Source: Bacteroidaceae bacterium (GTDB lineage: Bacteria > Bacteroidota > Bacteroidia > Bacteroidales > Bacteroidaceae). Taken from it: DNA of 13,436 nucleotides. The position numbers and the translations under genes were made by a program. The stretch lies in the NCBI GenBank assembly GCA_900770705.1, contig CAAGLF010000031.1:1-13436 (forward strand). The letters are read 5' to 3'. The notes under the pieces were generated by a model. The model was not told the origin of the DNA, made no database searches, and saw only the letters and a program-made list of their open reading frames with translations. Below, piece after piece: positions 6,913-13,436 of this stretch; position 1 is the first letter of the stretch, and every line of letters begins with the position of its first letter.

Positions 6913-7332
6913 ATGCAACTATACAGACTCTTTTTCCTGGCAGCCACCTTGTCGCTGCTCGTGGCCGCCACCTCCTGCTCCACACGGCAGGCCGCCGCTC
7001 TCGAGGGCGACTGGACGGTGGTGAAACTGGGCGCGGAGAGCCTGCAGGCCGGCGAAACGACGCCGACCTTCGGCGTAAAGTCGGCCGACAGCCTCGTTTA
7101 CGGCTCGACCGGCTGCAACCGCTATTCCTCCCGAGCCACCTCGCGCGATTTGCTCAAAGGTAACTTCGACTTCAGCCGTATGGCGGTGACGCGACGCTAC
7201 TGTCACGACGCCAAGTACGAAGGAGCGTGGCTCGAAACCCTCGGAAAGGCCAGGCGCTTTGCCCTGAAGGGCGGTCGCTTGTGCCTCTACGGCGAGAACG
7301 GAGCCGTGCTCGCAGAGCTGGAACGTCAGTAG
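6913..7332 (+). CDS. META-domain (HslJ-like) lipoprotein
   Basis: A 139-residue lipoprotein. The signal sequence ends in AATSC, with Cys22 the predicted lipidated residue. The remainder is a single META domain (DUF306): GDWTVVKL at about 32-39, the conserved glycine-cysteine-asparagine motif STGCNRYSS (Cys68), and the MAVTRRYC motif (90-97, matching the family's MA-T---C pattern). Two internal cysteines, 68 and 97, are at positions seen in HslJ-like proteins. HslJ in E. coli is linked to heat and novobiocin resistance; the molecular role of META domains is not settled. It follows the barrel gene by 15 bases and is closed by the terminator at 7371-7426, so it is the last gene of the operon. 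Confidence 0.92.
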   Translation: MQLYRLFFLAATLSLLVAATSCSTRQAAALEGDWTVVKLGAESLQAGETTPTFGVKSADSLVYGSTGCNRYSSRATSRDLLKGNFDFSRMAVTRRYCHDAKYEGAWLETLGKARRFALKGGRLCLYGENGAVLAELERQ

Positions 7333-7350
7333 AAAACACAGACTCTTTCC

Positions 7351-7426
7351 GCCGCGAAACTATCGCGGCAGAAAAAGAAACTTCCGGGCCGGAAAGAAAA
7401 ACTTCCGGCCCGGAAGTTTTTTTTTC
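7351..7426 (+). terminator. Tandem-hairpin terminator of the envelope operon (repeat copy D)
   Basis: Hairpin one is GCCGCGA (7351-7357) with TCGCGGC (7363-7369) around a 5-base loop. Hairpin two has a perfect 17-base-pair stem (7378-7394 with 7403-7419) and an 8-base loop containing GAAAAA. The stem extends outward to 7371/7426 through A-T pairs and one G-T wobble. A run of nine T residues (7417-7425) completes a strong plus-strand terminator 18 bases after the META gene. The end, 7421-7436, is identical over 16 bases to 3932-3947. Confidence 0.9.
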
Positions 7427-7536
7427 CGCCCTTGTATTGCTTTCCGGCACGGGCCAAGTGGCGCCATCTGCGCGACAAGTATCCTGTTTTACAATGAAAT
7501 CTCGGCGGATATGCGTAGAAATTCCAGAAAACATAC

Positions 7537-7544
7537 TATATTTG
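7537..7544 (+). promoter_or_regulatory. Promoter of the oxidoreductase operon (-7 box)
   Basis: TATATTTG followed by CA matches the Bacteroidetes -7 consensus. The surrounding 12 bases, ACTATATTTGCA, are identical to the envelope-operon promoter at 4120-4131. I see no clear -33 TTTG at the usual distance. It stands about 70 bases before the start codon. Confidence 0.65.
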
Positions 7545-7564
7545 CATAACGCAAAGCCCGGTAC

Positions 7565-7584
7565 GCGTCCCTCTGGGGGGACGC
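7565..7584 (+). promoter_or_regulatory. Leader hairpin of the oxidoreductase operon
   Basis: GCGTCCC (7565-7571) pairs perfectly with GGGACGC (7578-7584) around TCTGGG. It sits within the predicted 5' leader, 28 bases before the start codon. There is no T-run after it, so it is not a terminator. A role in mRNA stability or translation is only a guess. Confidence 0.45.
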
Positions 7585-7612
7585 AGCCGACGCTAACTCA
7601 GCATTATGCACT

Positions 7613-8602
7613 ATGGAAAAGCTGAAAGAAATCAGATGGGGCTTCATCGGCTGCGGTGAAGTGACGGAAAAGAAGAGCGGCCCGGCCTTCAGCACGTGTG
7701 AAGGCTCCACAGTCGTCGCTGTGATGAGTCGCCGTCTCGACAAGGCCCGTTCCTATGCAGAGCGCCACGGCATCCCGCGCTGGTACAACGACGCCCAGGA
7801 ACTCGTGGACGACCCTGACGTCAACGCCGTGTACATCGCGACGCCCCCCAGCACCCACGCGACCTTCGCCATTATGGCTATGAAGAGCGGAAAGCCCGTT
7901 TATATCGAGAAACCTATGGCTGCGAACTACGAAGACTGCTGCCGTATCAACCGCATAGCCGAAAAGACCGGCGTGCCCTGCTTCGTGGCCTACTACCGGC
8001 GCCGTTTGCCCTACTTCCTCCGCGTAATGGAGCTGGTACGCACCGGCGCCATCGGCCGCGTCGGCAATGTGCAGATCAGATTTGCCGTCCCGCCGCGCGA
8101 CCTCGACTACAATCGCACCAACCTGCCCTGGCGGGTGCAGTCGGACATAGCCGGAGGCGGCTACTTCTACGACCTGGCGCCCCACCAGATAGACTTGTTG
8201 CAGGAAATGCTCGGTCCGATTGTCGAGGCCGAAGGGTACACCGCCAATCGCGGCGGTTTGTACGACGCCGAGGACACCGTGAGCGCCTCCTTCCGTTTCA
8301 ATGGCGGCGTAGTCGGCTCCGGGAGCTGGAGCTTCGTCGCCCATCAGTCGGCCCGGGAAGACCGCGTGCAGCTCATCGGCGATAAGGGCTCGTTGAGCTT
8401 CAGCGTGTTCACCTACGAGCCCATCGTGCTCCACAACGAGGCCGGCCGGCAGGAGTTCGAGGTGGCCAATCCGCCTTTTGTGCAGCTCCCGCTCATCGCC
8501 GAGGTCGTGAGCCATTTGCAGGACCGTGCCATTTGCGACTGCGACTGCGTGAGCGCCACCGGAGTCAACTGGGTGGTCGACCGTATCCTGGGAAAACTCT
8601 GA
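7613..8602 (+). CDS. Gfo/Idh/MocA-family NAD(P)-dependent oxidoreductase
   Basis: A 329-residue cytoplasmic oxidoreductase. The N-terminal Rossmann fold has the dinucleotide motif WGFIGCGEV (Gly10, Gly13, Gly15). The family signature EKP follows at 99-101 (VYIEKPMA), with Lys100 the usual catalytic residue. The C-terminal domain holds GGGYFYDLAPHQIDLL, giving Asp187, His191 and Asp194 at the expected sites. These enzymes oxidise or reduce hydroxyl groups of sugars, inositols and related compounds; the substrate is not predictable from sequence. The start is the ATG at 7613; an ATG at 7606 is out of frame. It heads an operon with DUF4421 and glycosylase genes that share no obvious pathway with it, the next starting 82 bases later. 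Confidence 0.95.
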   Translation: MEKLKEIRWGFIGCGEVTEKKSGPAFSTCEGSTVVAVMSRRLDKARSYAERHGIPRWYNDAQELVDDPDVNAVYIATPPSTHATFAIMAMKSGKPVYIEKPMAANYEDCCRINRIAEKTGVPCFVAYYRRRLPYFLRVMELVRTGAIGRVGNVQIRFAVPPRDLDYNRTNLPWRVQSDIAGGGYFYDLAPHQIDLLQEMLGPIVEAEGYTANRGGLYDAEDTVSASFRFNGGVVGSGSWSFVAHQSAREDRVQLIGDKGSLSFSVFTYEPIVLHNEAGRQEFEVANPPFVQLPLIAEVVSHLQDRAICDCDCVSATGVNWVVDRILGKL

Positions 8603-8684
8603 ACCTGCAGGCCTCGACTCCGGACGCCTGCGCCGACAGTGCCCTTGGTGGGCCCATCACGCCCAAAGCCCGTCCCCACACTCT

Positions 8685-9884
8685 ATGCAGCGACTGATAT
8701 ACTGTTTACTCCTAAGCCTGTCTGCCGGTATTCTGCAGGCACAAGTCGCTCTGCCCGTACAGATAGAGCCGCCCACGGCCGACACCCTGCACGCGGCGCC
8801 GGCCGAAGCTGCTCCTGCTGCGACCGCAGTCGATTCCCTTGCCCCCAGACGCGCCACAATCGGGGAGACGCTGAAGCGTAAGGGCAGTCTTCTGGCGCGT
8901 TTCATCCGCAGTTTCGACGACGTGGACACTACTTATATCGAGCCGAACCATTATAATTACACGGCAATGCTCCAAAATACGAATTTCTTCCAGTTCTATC
9001 GTTTCAGTGCCGAGAACGAGGAGGGACGGAAGCAGAGCATTTCCTTCTCGCCGACGCCGTCGTTCAAGCTGGGACCCTACTTCGGCTGGCGTTGGCTGTT
9101 CCTGGGATACACTTTCGACGTGGGACACATCAAGAAGGCGGCAAAAAAATCTTCTTTCAACCTGAGTCTCTACAGTTCGATGCTGGGACTCGATTTTGTC
9201 TACCTGAAAAACAGCGGAGACTTCAAGATACAGCGTACGATGGGCTTCGACGACATCGAAACCTATGGTTACAAGGGATGGGAGTTCAACGGTTTGGACG
9301 CCTATACCTTCAGTTGCAACGTCTACTACGTCTTCAATCACCGCAAGTTCTCTTATCCGGCGGGCTATGCCCAAAGTACGGTGCAGAAGCGCAGCGCAGG
9401 TTCGTGGATACTCGGCTTCCGCTATGACCACAACCGCATCTTGTTCGACTATACCGCCTTGCCGGAGGATTTGGTGGGCGCAGACGGTTCGTCCGGGCTT
9501 ATGGAGGAGCTGAAAATCTCCAAAATAAACTACTACAACTACAGTCTGACGTTCGGCTACGCCTTTAACTGGGCGTTTGCCCCCGGCTGGATGGCGAATG
9601 TCTCCGCCACGCCGGCTTTGGGCTGGAAGCGGAACGAGGGGGAGCGTCTGCAGGGCGACGGCCTTTGGCTAAATATGAAGGACTTCAACTTTGATGTGAT
9701 CGCCCGTGCCGCTATCGTGTGGAACAACAACCGTTGGTACGCGGGAGCCAGCCTGATAAGCCACTTGTTCGACTATAAGAGTTCGCATGTCAAGTTTACG
9801 AATTCCGTAAACTACGTAAACATCTACTTCGGCGTCAACTTCCTGACGCGTAAGCAGTATCGCAAAAAGAATAAAGCCCAATGA
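8685..9884 (+). CDS. DUF4421-domain envelope protein
   Basis: A 399-residue exported protein. Residues 1-19 are a signal peptide (cleavage after LQA). A Pro/Ala-rich stretch follows (about 22-55). The segment SFDDVDTTYIEPNHYNYTAM (77-96) and the GPYFGWRWLFLGYTFDV segment are what I know from DUF4421 proteins, a Bacteroidetes family of unknown function. The remainder alternates aromatic and polar residues as in a membrane beta-barrel (YGYKGWEFNG, YSLTFGYAFNWAF, IYFGVNFLTRKQY), although the C-terminus is a basic tail and not a terminal Phe. An outer-membrane location is likely but inferred. Its stop codon overlaps the start of the glycosylase gene by four bases (ATGA), pointing to coupled translation. 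Confidence 0.85.
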   Translation: MQRLIYCLLLSLSAGILQAQVALPVQIEPPTADTLHAAPAEAAPAATAVDSLAPRRATIGETLKRKGSLLARFIRSFDDVDTTYIEPNHYNYTAMLQNTNFFQFYRFSAENEEGRKQSISFSPTPSFKLGPYFGWRWLFLGYTFDVGHIKKAAKKSSFNLSLYSSMLGLDFVYLKNSGDFKIQRTMGFDDIETYGYKGWEFNGLDAYTFSCNVYYVFNHRKFSYPAGYAQSTVQKRSAGSWILGFRYDHNRILFDYTALPEDLVGADGSSGLMEELKISKINYYNYSLTFGYAFNWAFAPGWMANVSATPALGWKRNEGERLQGDGLWLNMKDFNFDVIARAAIVWNNNRWYAGASLISHLFDYKSSHVKFTNSVNYVNIYFGVNFLTRKQYRKKNKAQ

Positions 9885-10474
9885 CCTCCCTGACTCCTGT
9901 GCCCGAAGAAGTACATCCCCTGCCGCCTTTCCTGCCTGCCGGTATGCGGCTGCTGATGTTGGGGGCATTTCCGCCTCCGAGGGCGCGATGGTCGATGGAG
10001 TTCTTCTATCCGAATTTTATCAACGATATGTGGCGCATTTTCGGCCACGTGTTTTTTGCGGACAAGGCGCATTTCGTAGCCGAGGGGGCCAGAACGTTCC
10101 GCCTCGACGAGTTGCGCCGTTTCCTGACGGAGAAGCGTATCGGTTGCTACGACACCGCGCTTCGTGTGCGCCGCTTGCGGGGAAATGCCTCCGACAAATT
10201 TCTCGAAGTGGCCGAGCCTGCGGATATTCCCGCCCTGCTGCGGGCCTTTCCCACCTGCGAGGCGCTGCTGACCACGGGGCAGAAGGCCACCGACACGCTC
10301 CGCACGCTTTTCGACGTGCCTGAACCGGCGGTGGGCGAGGGGAGTACGTTCGCCTTCGAGGGCAGAACGCTGACGCTCTACCGCCTGCTGAGCTCGAGCC
10401 GTGCCTATCCGATGAAGCTGGAGCGCAAGGCCGAAGCCTATGCCCGCGTTTTCAGCGTGTTGGGGATGTTGTAG
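9881..10474 (+). CDS. Mug-like uracil-DNA glycosylase family protein
   Basis: A 197-residue cytoplasmic protein of the uracil-DNA glycosylase superfamily, which removes uracil or mismatched bases from DNA. RLLMLGAFPPP (23-33) occupies the place of motif 1 (catalytic water site). FFYPNFINDMWRIFG (41-55) is the strongly conserved aromatic segment of this branch. LLSSSRAYP (169-177) replaces the usual motif 2 loop (SPS-type) that enters the minor groove. TTGQKATDTL (131-140) matches the branch too. Length is typical. The motifs differ from those of Ung and E. coli Mug, so base preference is unknown. Its ATG overlaps the stop of the DUF4421 gene, and its stop lies six bases from the stop of the convergent peptidase gene. 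Confidence 0.88.
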   Translation: MTSLTPVPEEVHPLPPFLPAGMRLLMLGAFPPPRARWSMEFFYPNFINDMWRIFGHVFFADKAHFVAEGARTFRLDELRRFLTEKRIGCYDTALRVRRLRGNASDKFLEVAEPADIPALLRAFPTCEALLTTGQKATDTLRTLFDVPEPAVGEGSTFAFEGRTLTLYRLLSSSRAYPMKLERKAEAYARVFSVLGML

Positions 10475-10480
10475 AAAGAC

Positions 10481-11017
10481 TCAACGCCGCAGGTGTCCGC
10501 CGTTGAGCCAATGTCGTTGCCAGTATTCGCTGGTCAGGTTGTCGACCCTGACGCCGCGCGAGGAACTGGTGTGTAGAAAAAGGTCGTTCTTGAGGTAAAT
10601 GCCTACGTGGTTGCACTGCTTCCGCTTCTTCCCGTTGTGGAAGAACACCAGGTCGCCCTGCTGCAAGTGCCTGCGGCCTACATGGCGCAGCCCTCTGGCC
10701 TCGTACTGCTGGCTGCTGGTGCGGGGCAGTTGCACGTGATATACGTTGCGGTAGATTTCCGTGGTCAGTCCGGAGCAATCCACGCCCTGCCGGCTGGTTC
10801 CGCCCGACTTATAGGGCGTTCCGAGCCACGACGCGGCTTCTATCATCAAGGGATGATCGTCGGAGAACTCGATGTCGAAGCCCAAGGCCAGCCCGGCACG
10901 TGCCAGCTGCCTGATTTCGGGCGTCACGACGGCCTTGCGTGAAGCACAGCCCGTGGTCAGCGCCACTACGGCGGCGACCAGCAGAGGGCGGAGCCCGATA
11001 AGGAAGCGTCGGAACAT
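10481..11017 (-). CDS. NlpC/P60 (C40) family peptidoglycan hydrolase, lipoprotein
   Basis: A 178-residue cell-wall endopeptidase, probably anchored to a membrane facing the periplasm. The frame is open back to 11095, but the ATG at 11017 gives a proper lipoprotein signal (MFRRFLIG, a hydrophobic core, then LTTGC with Cys24), so I use that. The NlpC/P60 domain begins near residue 57. The catalytic triad is visible: Cys81 in GVDCSGLT, His137 in NHVGIYL and His149 in FLHTSSS. GDLVFF (121-126) is the usual strand before it. The family cleaves gamma-D-Glu-diaminopimelate or related links in peptidoglycan peptides. Upstream lies the trxB terminator, and I find no clear -7 box between them, so how it is transcribed is uncertain. 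Confidence 0.94.
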   Translation of the reverse strand: MFRRFLIGLRPLLVAAVVALTTGCASRKAVVTPEIRQLARAGLALGFDIEFSDDHPLMIEAASWLGTPYKSGGTSRQGVDCSGLTTEIYRNVYHVQLPRTSSQQYEARGLRHVGRRHLQQGDLVFFHNGKKRKQCNHVGIYLKNDLFLHTSSSRGVRVDNLTSEYWQRHWLNGGHLRR

Positions 11018-11042
11018 AGAAATAATGGTTGTTGTGCTTGTC

Positions 11043-11088
11043 TCCAGCGCCTCGGGCCGCCAGTCGATGGCGCTTCGGCGCAGCTGGA
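11043..11088 (-). promoter_or_regulatory. Self-complementary leader region of the NlpC/P60 gene
   Basis: TCCAGC (11043-11048) can pair with GCTGGA (11083-11088). Within it CGCCA (11058-11062) can pair with TGGCG (11068-11072). A competing hairpin has stems GCGC/GCGC around 11070-11081. It lies in the 26-71 bases before the start codon. It may be an mRNA leader structure, but high GC content makes chance pairing likely. Confidence 0.25.
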
Positions 11089-11129
11089 AACACAATGTCG
11101 TACAAAGGCGGAATTTCTGCGGCGAAAGA

Positions 11130-11175
11130 AAAAATTATCTCCGAGAAAAGAAAAATTTTCTCGGAGATAATTTTT
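11130..11175 (-). terminator. Terminator of the ftsK-lolA-trxB unit (repeat copy E)
   Basis: A perfect 20-base-pair stem, AAAAATTATCTCCGAGAAAA (11130-11149) with its complement at 11156-11175, closes the loop GAAAAA. On the minus strand the arm ends in a T-run of six followed by CTTT. It starts 19 bases after the trxB stop. Because the stem is A/T-flanked on both sides it could work in both directions. The 14 bases AAATTATCTCCGAG also occur at 3952-3965. Confidence 0.85.
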
Positions 11176-11194
11176 CTTGTTGCGGCACTTCTTT

Positions 11195-12133
11195 TCAGAG
11201 GCCCCGTGCCTCGAGATACTTCTTGGCTTCGATGGCCGCCTTGCAGCCGCTGGCTGCTGCCGTGATAGCCTGGCGGTAGTGCGGATCGGCCACGTCGCCT
11301 GCCGCGAATACGCCCGGCACGCGTGTACGTGGGCTGTCGCCTTCCGTACGGATATAGCCCGTCTCGTCTGTCTCGACCCAAGGCAGGAATAGCTGGCTGT
11401 TGGGGCGGTGTCCGATGGCGAGGAAGAATCCGTCGATGGCGATGTCGAAGCGTTCCTCGTCGGGAGTACCGGCCTTGCGCACCAGATGGGCGCCTTCCAC
11501 GCCGTCGGTGCCGAAGAGGCCCACGGTATTCGTCTCGAAGAGCACTTCTATCTTCTCGTTCTCGAAGATACGCTTCTGCATGGCCTCCGTAGCCCGTAGA
11601 TAAGGCTTGCGGACAATCATATACACCTTGCTGGCAAGTCCTGCCAGGTAGCTTGCCTCTTCGCAGGCCGTGTCGCCGCCGCCTACCACGGCCACCGTCT
11701 TTTTTCGGTAGAAGAAACCGTCGCAAGTGGCGCAGGCACTGACGCCCATCCCCTTGAATTTCTCCTCGTCGGCCAGACCCAGATATTTGGCCGTCGCGCC
11801 CGTGGCGATAATAAGGGTGTGTGCGGCCACTTCCGTGCCGTCGTCAAATGTGATGACGCAGGGACTTTTGGAAAGGTCGGCCTTGACGGCGATTGCACCG
11901 CGGATTTCCGTGCCGAAGCGCTCTGCCTGGCGGCGTATGTCCGTCATCATTTCATTTGCGTCCACGCCATCGGGATATCCGGGGAAGTTTTCTACTTCGG
12001 TCGTGGTGGTAAGTTGTCCTCCGGGCTGCAAACCTTCGTACAGCACGGGCGAAAGTCCGCTTCGTCCGGCATAAATGCCGGCGGTGTAGCCCGCAGGGCC
12101 TGCACCGAGGATAAGGCATTTTACTGTTTCCAT
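11195..12133 (-). CDS. trxB: Thioredoxin reductase TrxB
   Basis: A 312-residue cytoplasmic flavoenzyme that reduces thioredoxin with NADPH. It has the FAD-binding motif GAGPAG (10-15), the redox-active CATC pair (Cys134, Cys137), the NADPH-binding motif VVGGGDTACEEA (149-160) and the second FAD motif FAAGDVAD (276-283), in the standard order and spacing. Length is typical for the low-molecular-weight bacterial type. It starts 35 bases after lolA and is the last gene before the terminator at 11130-11175, so it is probably co-transcribed with lolA and ftsK. Nothing in the sequence suggests a changed function. Confidence 0.98.
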   Translation of the reverse strand: METVKCLILGAGPAGYTAGIYAGRSGLSPVLYEGLQPGGQLTTTTEVENFPGYPDGVDANEMMTDIRRQAERFGTEIRGAIAVKADLSKSPCVITFDDGTEVAAHTLIIATGATAKYLGLADEEKFKGMGVSACATCDGFFYRKKTVAVVGGGDTACEEASYLAGLASKVYMIVRKPYLRATEAMQKRIFENEKIEVLFETNTVGLFGTDGVEGAHLVRKAGTPDEERFDIAIDGFFLAIGHRPNSQLFLPWVETDETGYIRTEGDSPRTRVPGVFAAGDVADPHYRQAITAAASGCKAAIEAKKYLEARGL

Positions 12134-12168
12134 ATCTGTTTCGTTGTTAGTGGCTGATTGTCGTTTCT

Positions 12169-12816
12169 TTATCGCAGGTCGATGACCTCTACGCCCTTAT
12201 GCTTCGACTTGTCGAAGCGGAAGAAGTCCGCCGCGTACTTGCGCTGTGTCTTCAGGCTGCTGACGGTGATGCTTGTCCAGCCTCCGCGCTGCTTCAGGCG
12301 CACCTTCATCGGCAAGTTGGTCTGCCTGTTGACCGTAACTTCCATCTCCGGAATCGCCGCGCCGTTCTGCTGCGCCTTCAGGCGCACCTTGTAAGCCTTC
12401 TGACCGCCTTCGGTGACGTTGGAAACGCTCAAGTTGTAGCCCTTGCGGTACAAATCGAGAAAAGCGTAGGGATTGATACTCTGAAGTTCGGCCTTGGTCG
12501 GCGTGGAGACGTTGACCTCGCCGCTGCCGGCATACATCGACCACATTGTCTTGCCGTCAAACCATATTTCGGCCTGCGAAGACGAAATTTTGAATCTGTT
12601 GCCGCTCACGTAGAGCGTGCCCGATGTCTGCGAGGCGGCGCTTCGGCCGTTTTGCTGCGAGGCCGAAAAGCGTGCCTCCAGGCCACCGCCGCTTTTCAGC
12701 GTCCGGGCCGTCTTGTCGAGCACACTGCGGGCGCTGGTCTGCGCCGAAAGCGCTCCTCCGGCCGCGCCAAGCAGCACAATGAGGCAGGAAAGAACTCTTA
12801 CTGCAAGTCTTGTCAT
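12169..12816 (-). CDS. lolA: LolA-like outer-membrane lipoprotein carrier protein
   Basis: A 215-residue periplasmic protein with a signal peptide (cleavage expected after Ala25, before QTSARSVLDK). The mature part fits the LolA fold: an N-terminal helix (SVLDKTARTLK), then strands such as LEARFSA, GTLYVSGNRFKI, AEIWFDGKTMWSMY and a long hairpin region ending in YAADFFRFDKSKHKGVEVIDL. LolA takes lipoproteins from the LolCDE exporter and carries them across the periplasm. Several lipoproteins are encoded in this same window. It lies 36 bases after ftsK and 35 before trxB, consistent with one operon. Bacteroidota LolA proteins are diverged, so the symbol rests on family, not on orthology tests. 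Confidence 0.88.
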   Translation of the reverse strand: MTRLAVRVLSCLIVLLGAAGGALSAQTSARSVLDKTARTLKSGGGLEARFSASQQNGRSAASQTSGTLYVSGNRFKISSSQAEIWFDGKTMWSMYAGSGEVNVSTPTKAELQSINPYAFLDLYRKGYNLSVSNVTEGGQKAYKVRLKAQQNGAAIPEMEVTVNRQTNLPMKVRLKQRGGWTSITVSSLKTQRKYAADFFRFDKSKHKGVEVIDLR

Positions 12817-12852
12817 AATCTATAGGGGATTTTCGGCTCCGAAGCAGCGGCT

Positions 12853-13436
12853 TCAGAGCGCGTTGAGTATTTGTTCGAGCTGCAACTCGTCCTGTACGAG
12901 CACCTCGCGGGGCTTCGAGCCGCGCACCGGGCCTACTATGCCCGCCTTCTCCAGCTGGTCCATCAGTCGGCCGGCACGGTTGTAGCCAATACTGAACTTG
13001 CGCTGTATCAAGCTGGTGCTGCCCTGCTGATGGATGACGATCAAGCGCGCTGCTTCGCCGAACATCGGGTCCAGACTGCCGCTGTCCAGCTCCATTCCGC
13101 CGCCGGAGGCGTCGCTGCCTTCGTCCAGGGGCTCCGGAAGTTCGTAGGCGTGCAGATAACTCTGCTGAGTCGAGATAAAACCGTTGATTCTCTCCACCTC
13201 AGGTGTGTCGACGAAGGCGCACTGTACGCGCACGGGTTCGCCGGCAGCCAGGAAGAGCATATCGCCGCGGCCTACGAGCTGATTGGCGCCGCCGCGGTCG
13301 AGAATGGTGCGGCTGTCGATTTGTGACATTACCTTGAAGGCCATGCGGGCGGGGAAGTTCGCCTTGATAGTGCCGGTGATGATGTTCGTTGTGGGGCGTT
13401 GCGTGGCAATAACCATGTGCATGCCGACCGCACGGG
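12853..13436 (-). CDS. ftsK: DNA translocase FtsK, C-terminal part (partial)
   Basis: The last 193 residues of a septal DNA pump that moves chromosome ends through the closing division site. The frame stays open to the window edge, preceded by RAVG. HMVIATQRPTTNIITGTIKA and then SQIDSRTILDRGGANQLVGRGDML are the end of the RecA-like motor domain. An acidic, Gly/Ser-rich linker (about 94-118 of the visible part) follows. FGEAARLIVI onward to the end (about 121-185) is the winged-helix gamma domain, which reads polar DNA motifs and contacts the XerD recombinase. The Walker motifs and the membrane domain lie outside the window. It is the first of the closely spaced genes ftsK, lolA and trxB. Confidence 0.97.
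   Translation of the reverse strand, partial: RAVGMHMVIATQRPTTNIITGTIKANFPARMAFKVMSQIDSRTILDRGGANQLVGRGDMLFLAAGEPVRVQCAFVDTPEVERINGFISTQQSYLHAYELPEPLDEGSDASGGGMELDSGSLDPMFGEAARLIVIHQQGSTSLIQRKFSIGYNRAGRLMDQLEKAGIVGPVRGSKPREVLVQDELQLEQILNAL

Noticed and set aside
8607..8631. GCAGGC/GCCTGC hairpin after the oxidoreductase gene, as a terminator
   Set aside because: The stem is only six pairs with a 13-base loop and no T-run, and the next gene follows within 82 bases on the same strand.

Overview
This is chromosomal DNA from a fairly GC-rich member of the Bacteroidota, most likely the Bacteroidales. The evidence is the set of proteins (DUF4421, a FadL/OmpP1-type barrel, a META-domain lipoprotein, a Bacteroidales-style DnaG), the Bacteroidetes -7 boxes (TAnnTTTG) ahead of several genes, and the absence of obvious Shine-Dalgarno sequences. 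I cannot name a genus. The first 19 bases are not genomic: they match the 3' end of the Illumina TruSeq read-2 adapter, so the left edge is a real contig end with untrimmed adapter. The right edge simply cuts ftsK.

Layout. (1) 20-1542, minus strand: an RND efflux operon. It has a promoter with a palindrome at its probable start site, a lipoprotein periplasmic adaptor, and the first 23 codons of the inner-membrane RND pump. (2) 1826-3852, minus strand: dnaG, with its own promoter almost touching the start codon and a strong terminator. (3) 3820-4266: a divergent, gene-free region with hairpins and promoter elements. (4) 4122-7426, plus strand: a probable envelope operon of a secreted Trp/Tyr/Gly-rich protein of unknown function, a FadL-family outer-membrane barrel and a META-domain lipoprotein, closed by a strong terminator. 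(5) 7537-10474, plus strand: a Gfo/Idh/MocA oxidoreductase, a DUF4421 envelope protein and a Mug-like uracil-DNA glycosylase whose start overlaps the preceding stop. (6) 10481-13436, minus strand: an NlpC/P60 lipoprotein, and upstream of it the closely spaced run ftsK-lolA-trxB ending in a 20-bp-stem terminator.

Most of the window is ordinary core and envelope gene content. The most unusual signal lies in the spaces between genes. Five of them (about 150-224, 1787-1857, 3874-3965, 7351-7436 and 11112-11175) are built from the same short words: A/T spacers such as GAAAAAATT alternating with exchangeable G/C cores such as TCTGCGG, TCTCCGAG, GGCCGGAA and TTTCCGCC. In four of the five these words form long hairpins with A/T-only or nearly A/T-only loops. 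Three of those sit directly after a gene end and look like intrinsic terminators. The copy inside the efflux operon lacks a strong stem. No CRISPR array, insertion sequence, tRNA or rRNA was found.
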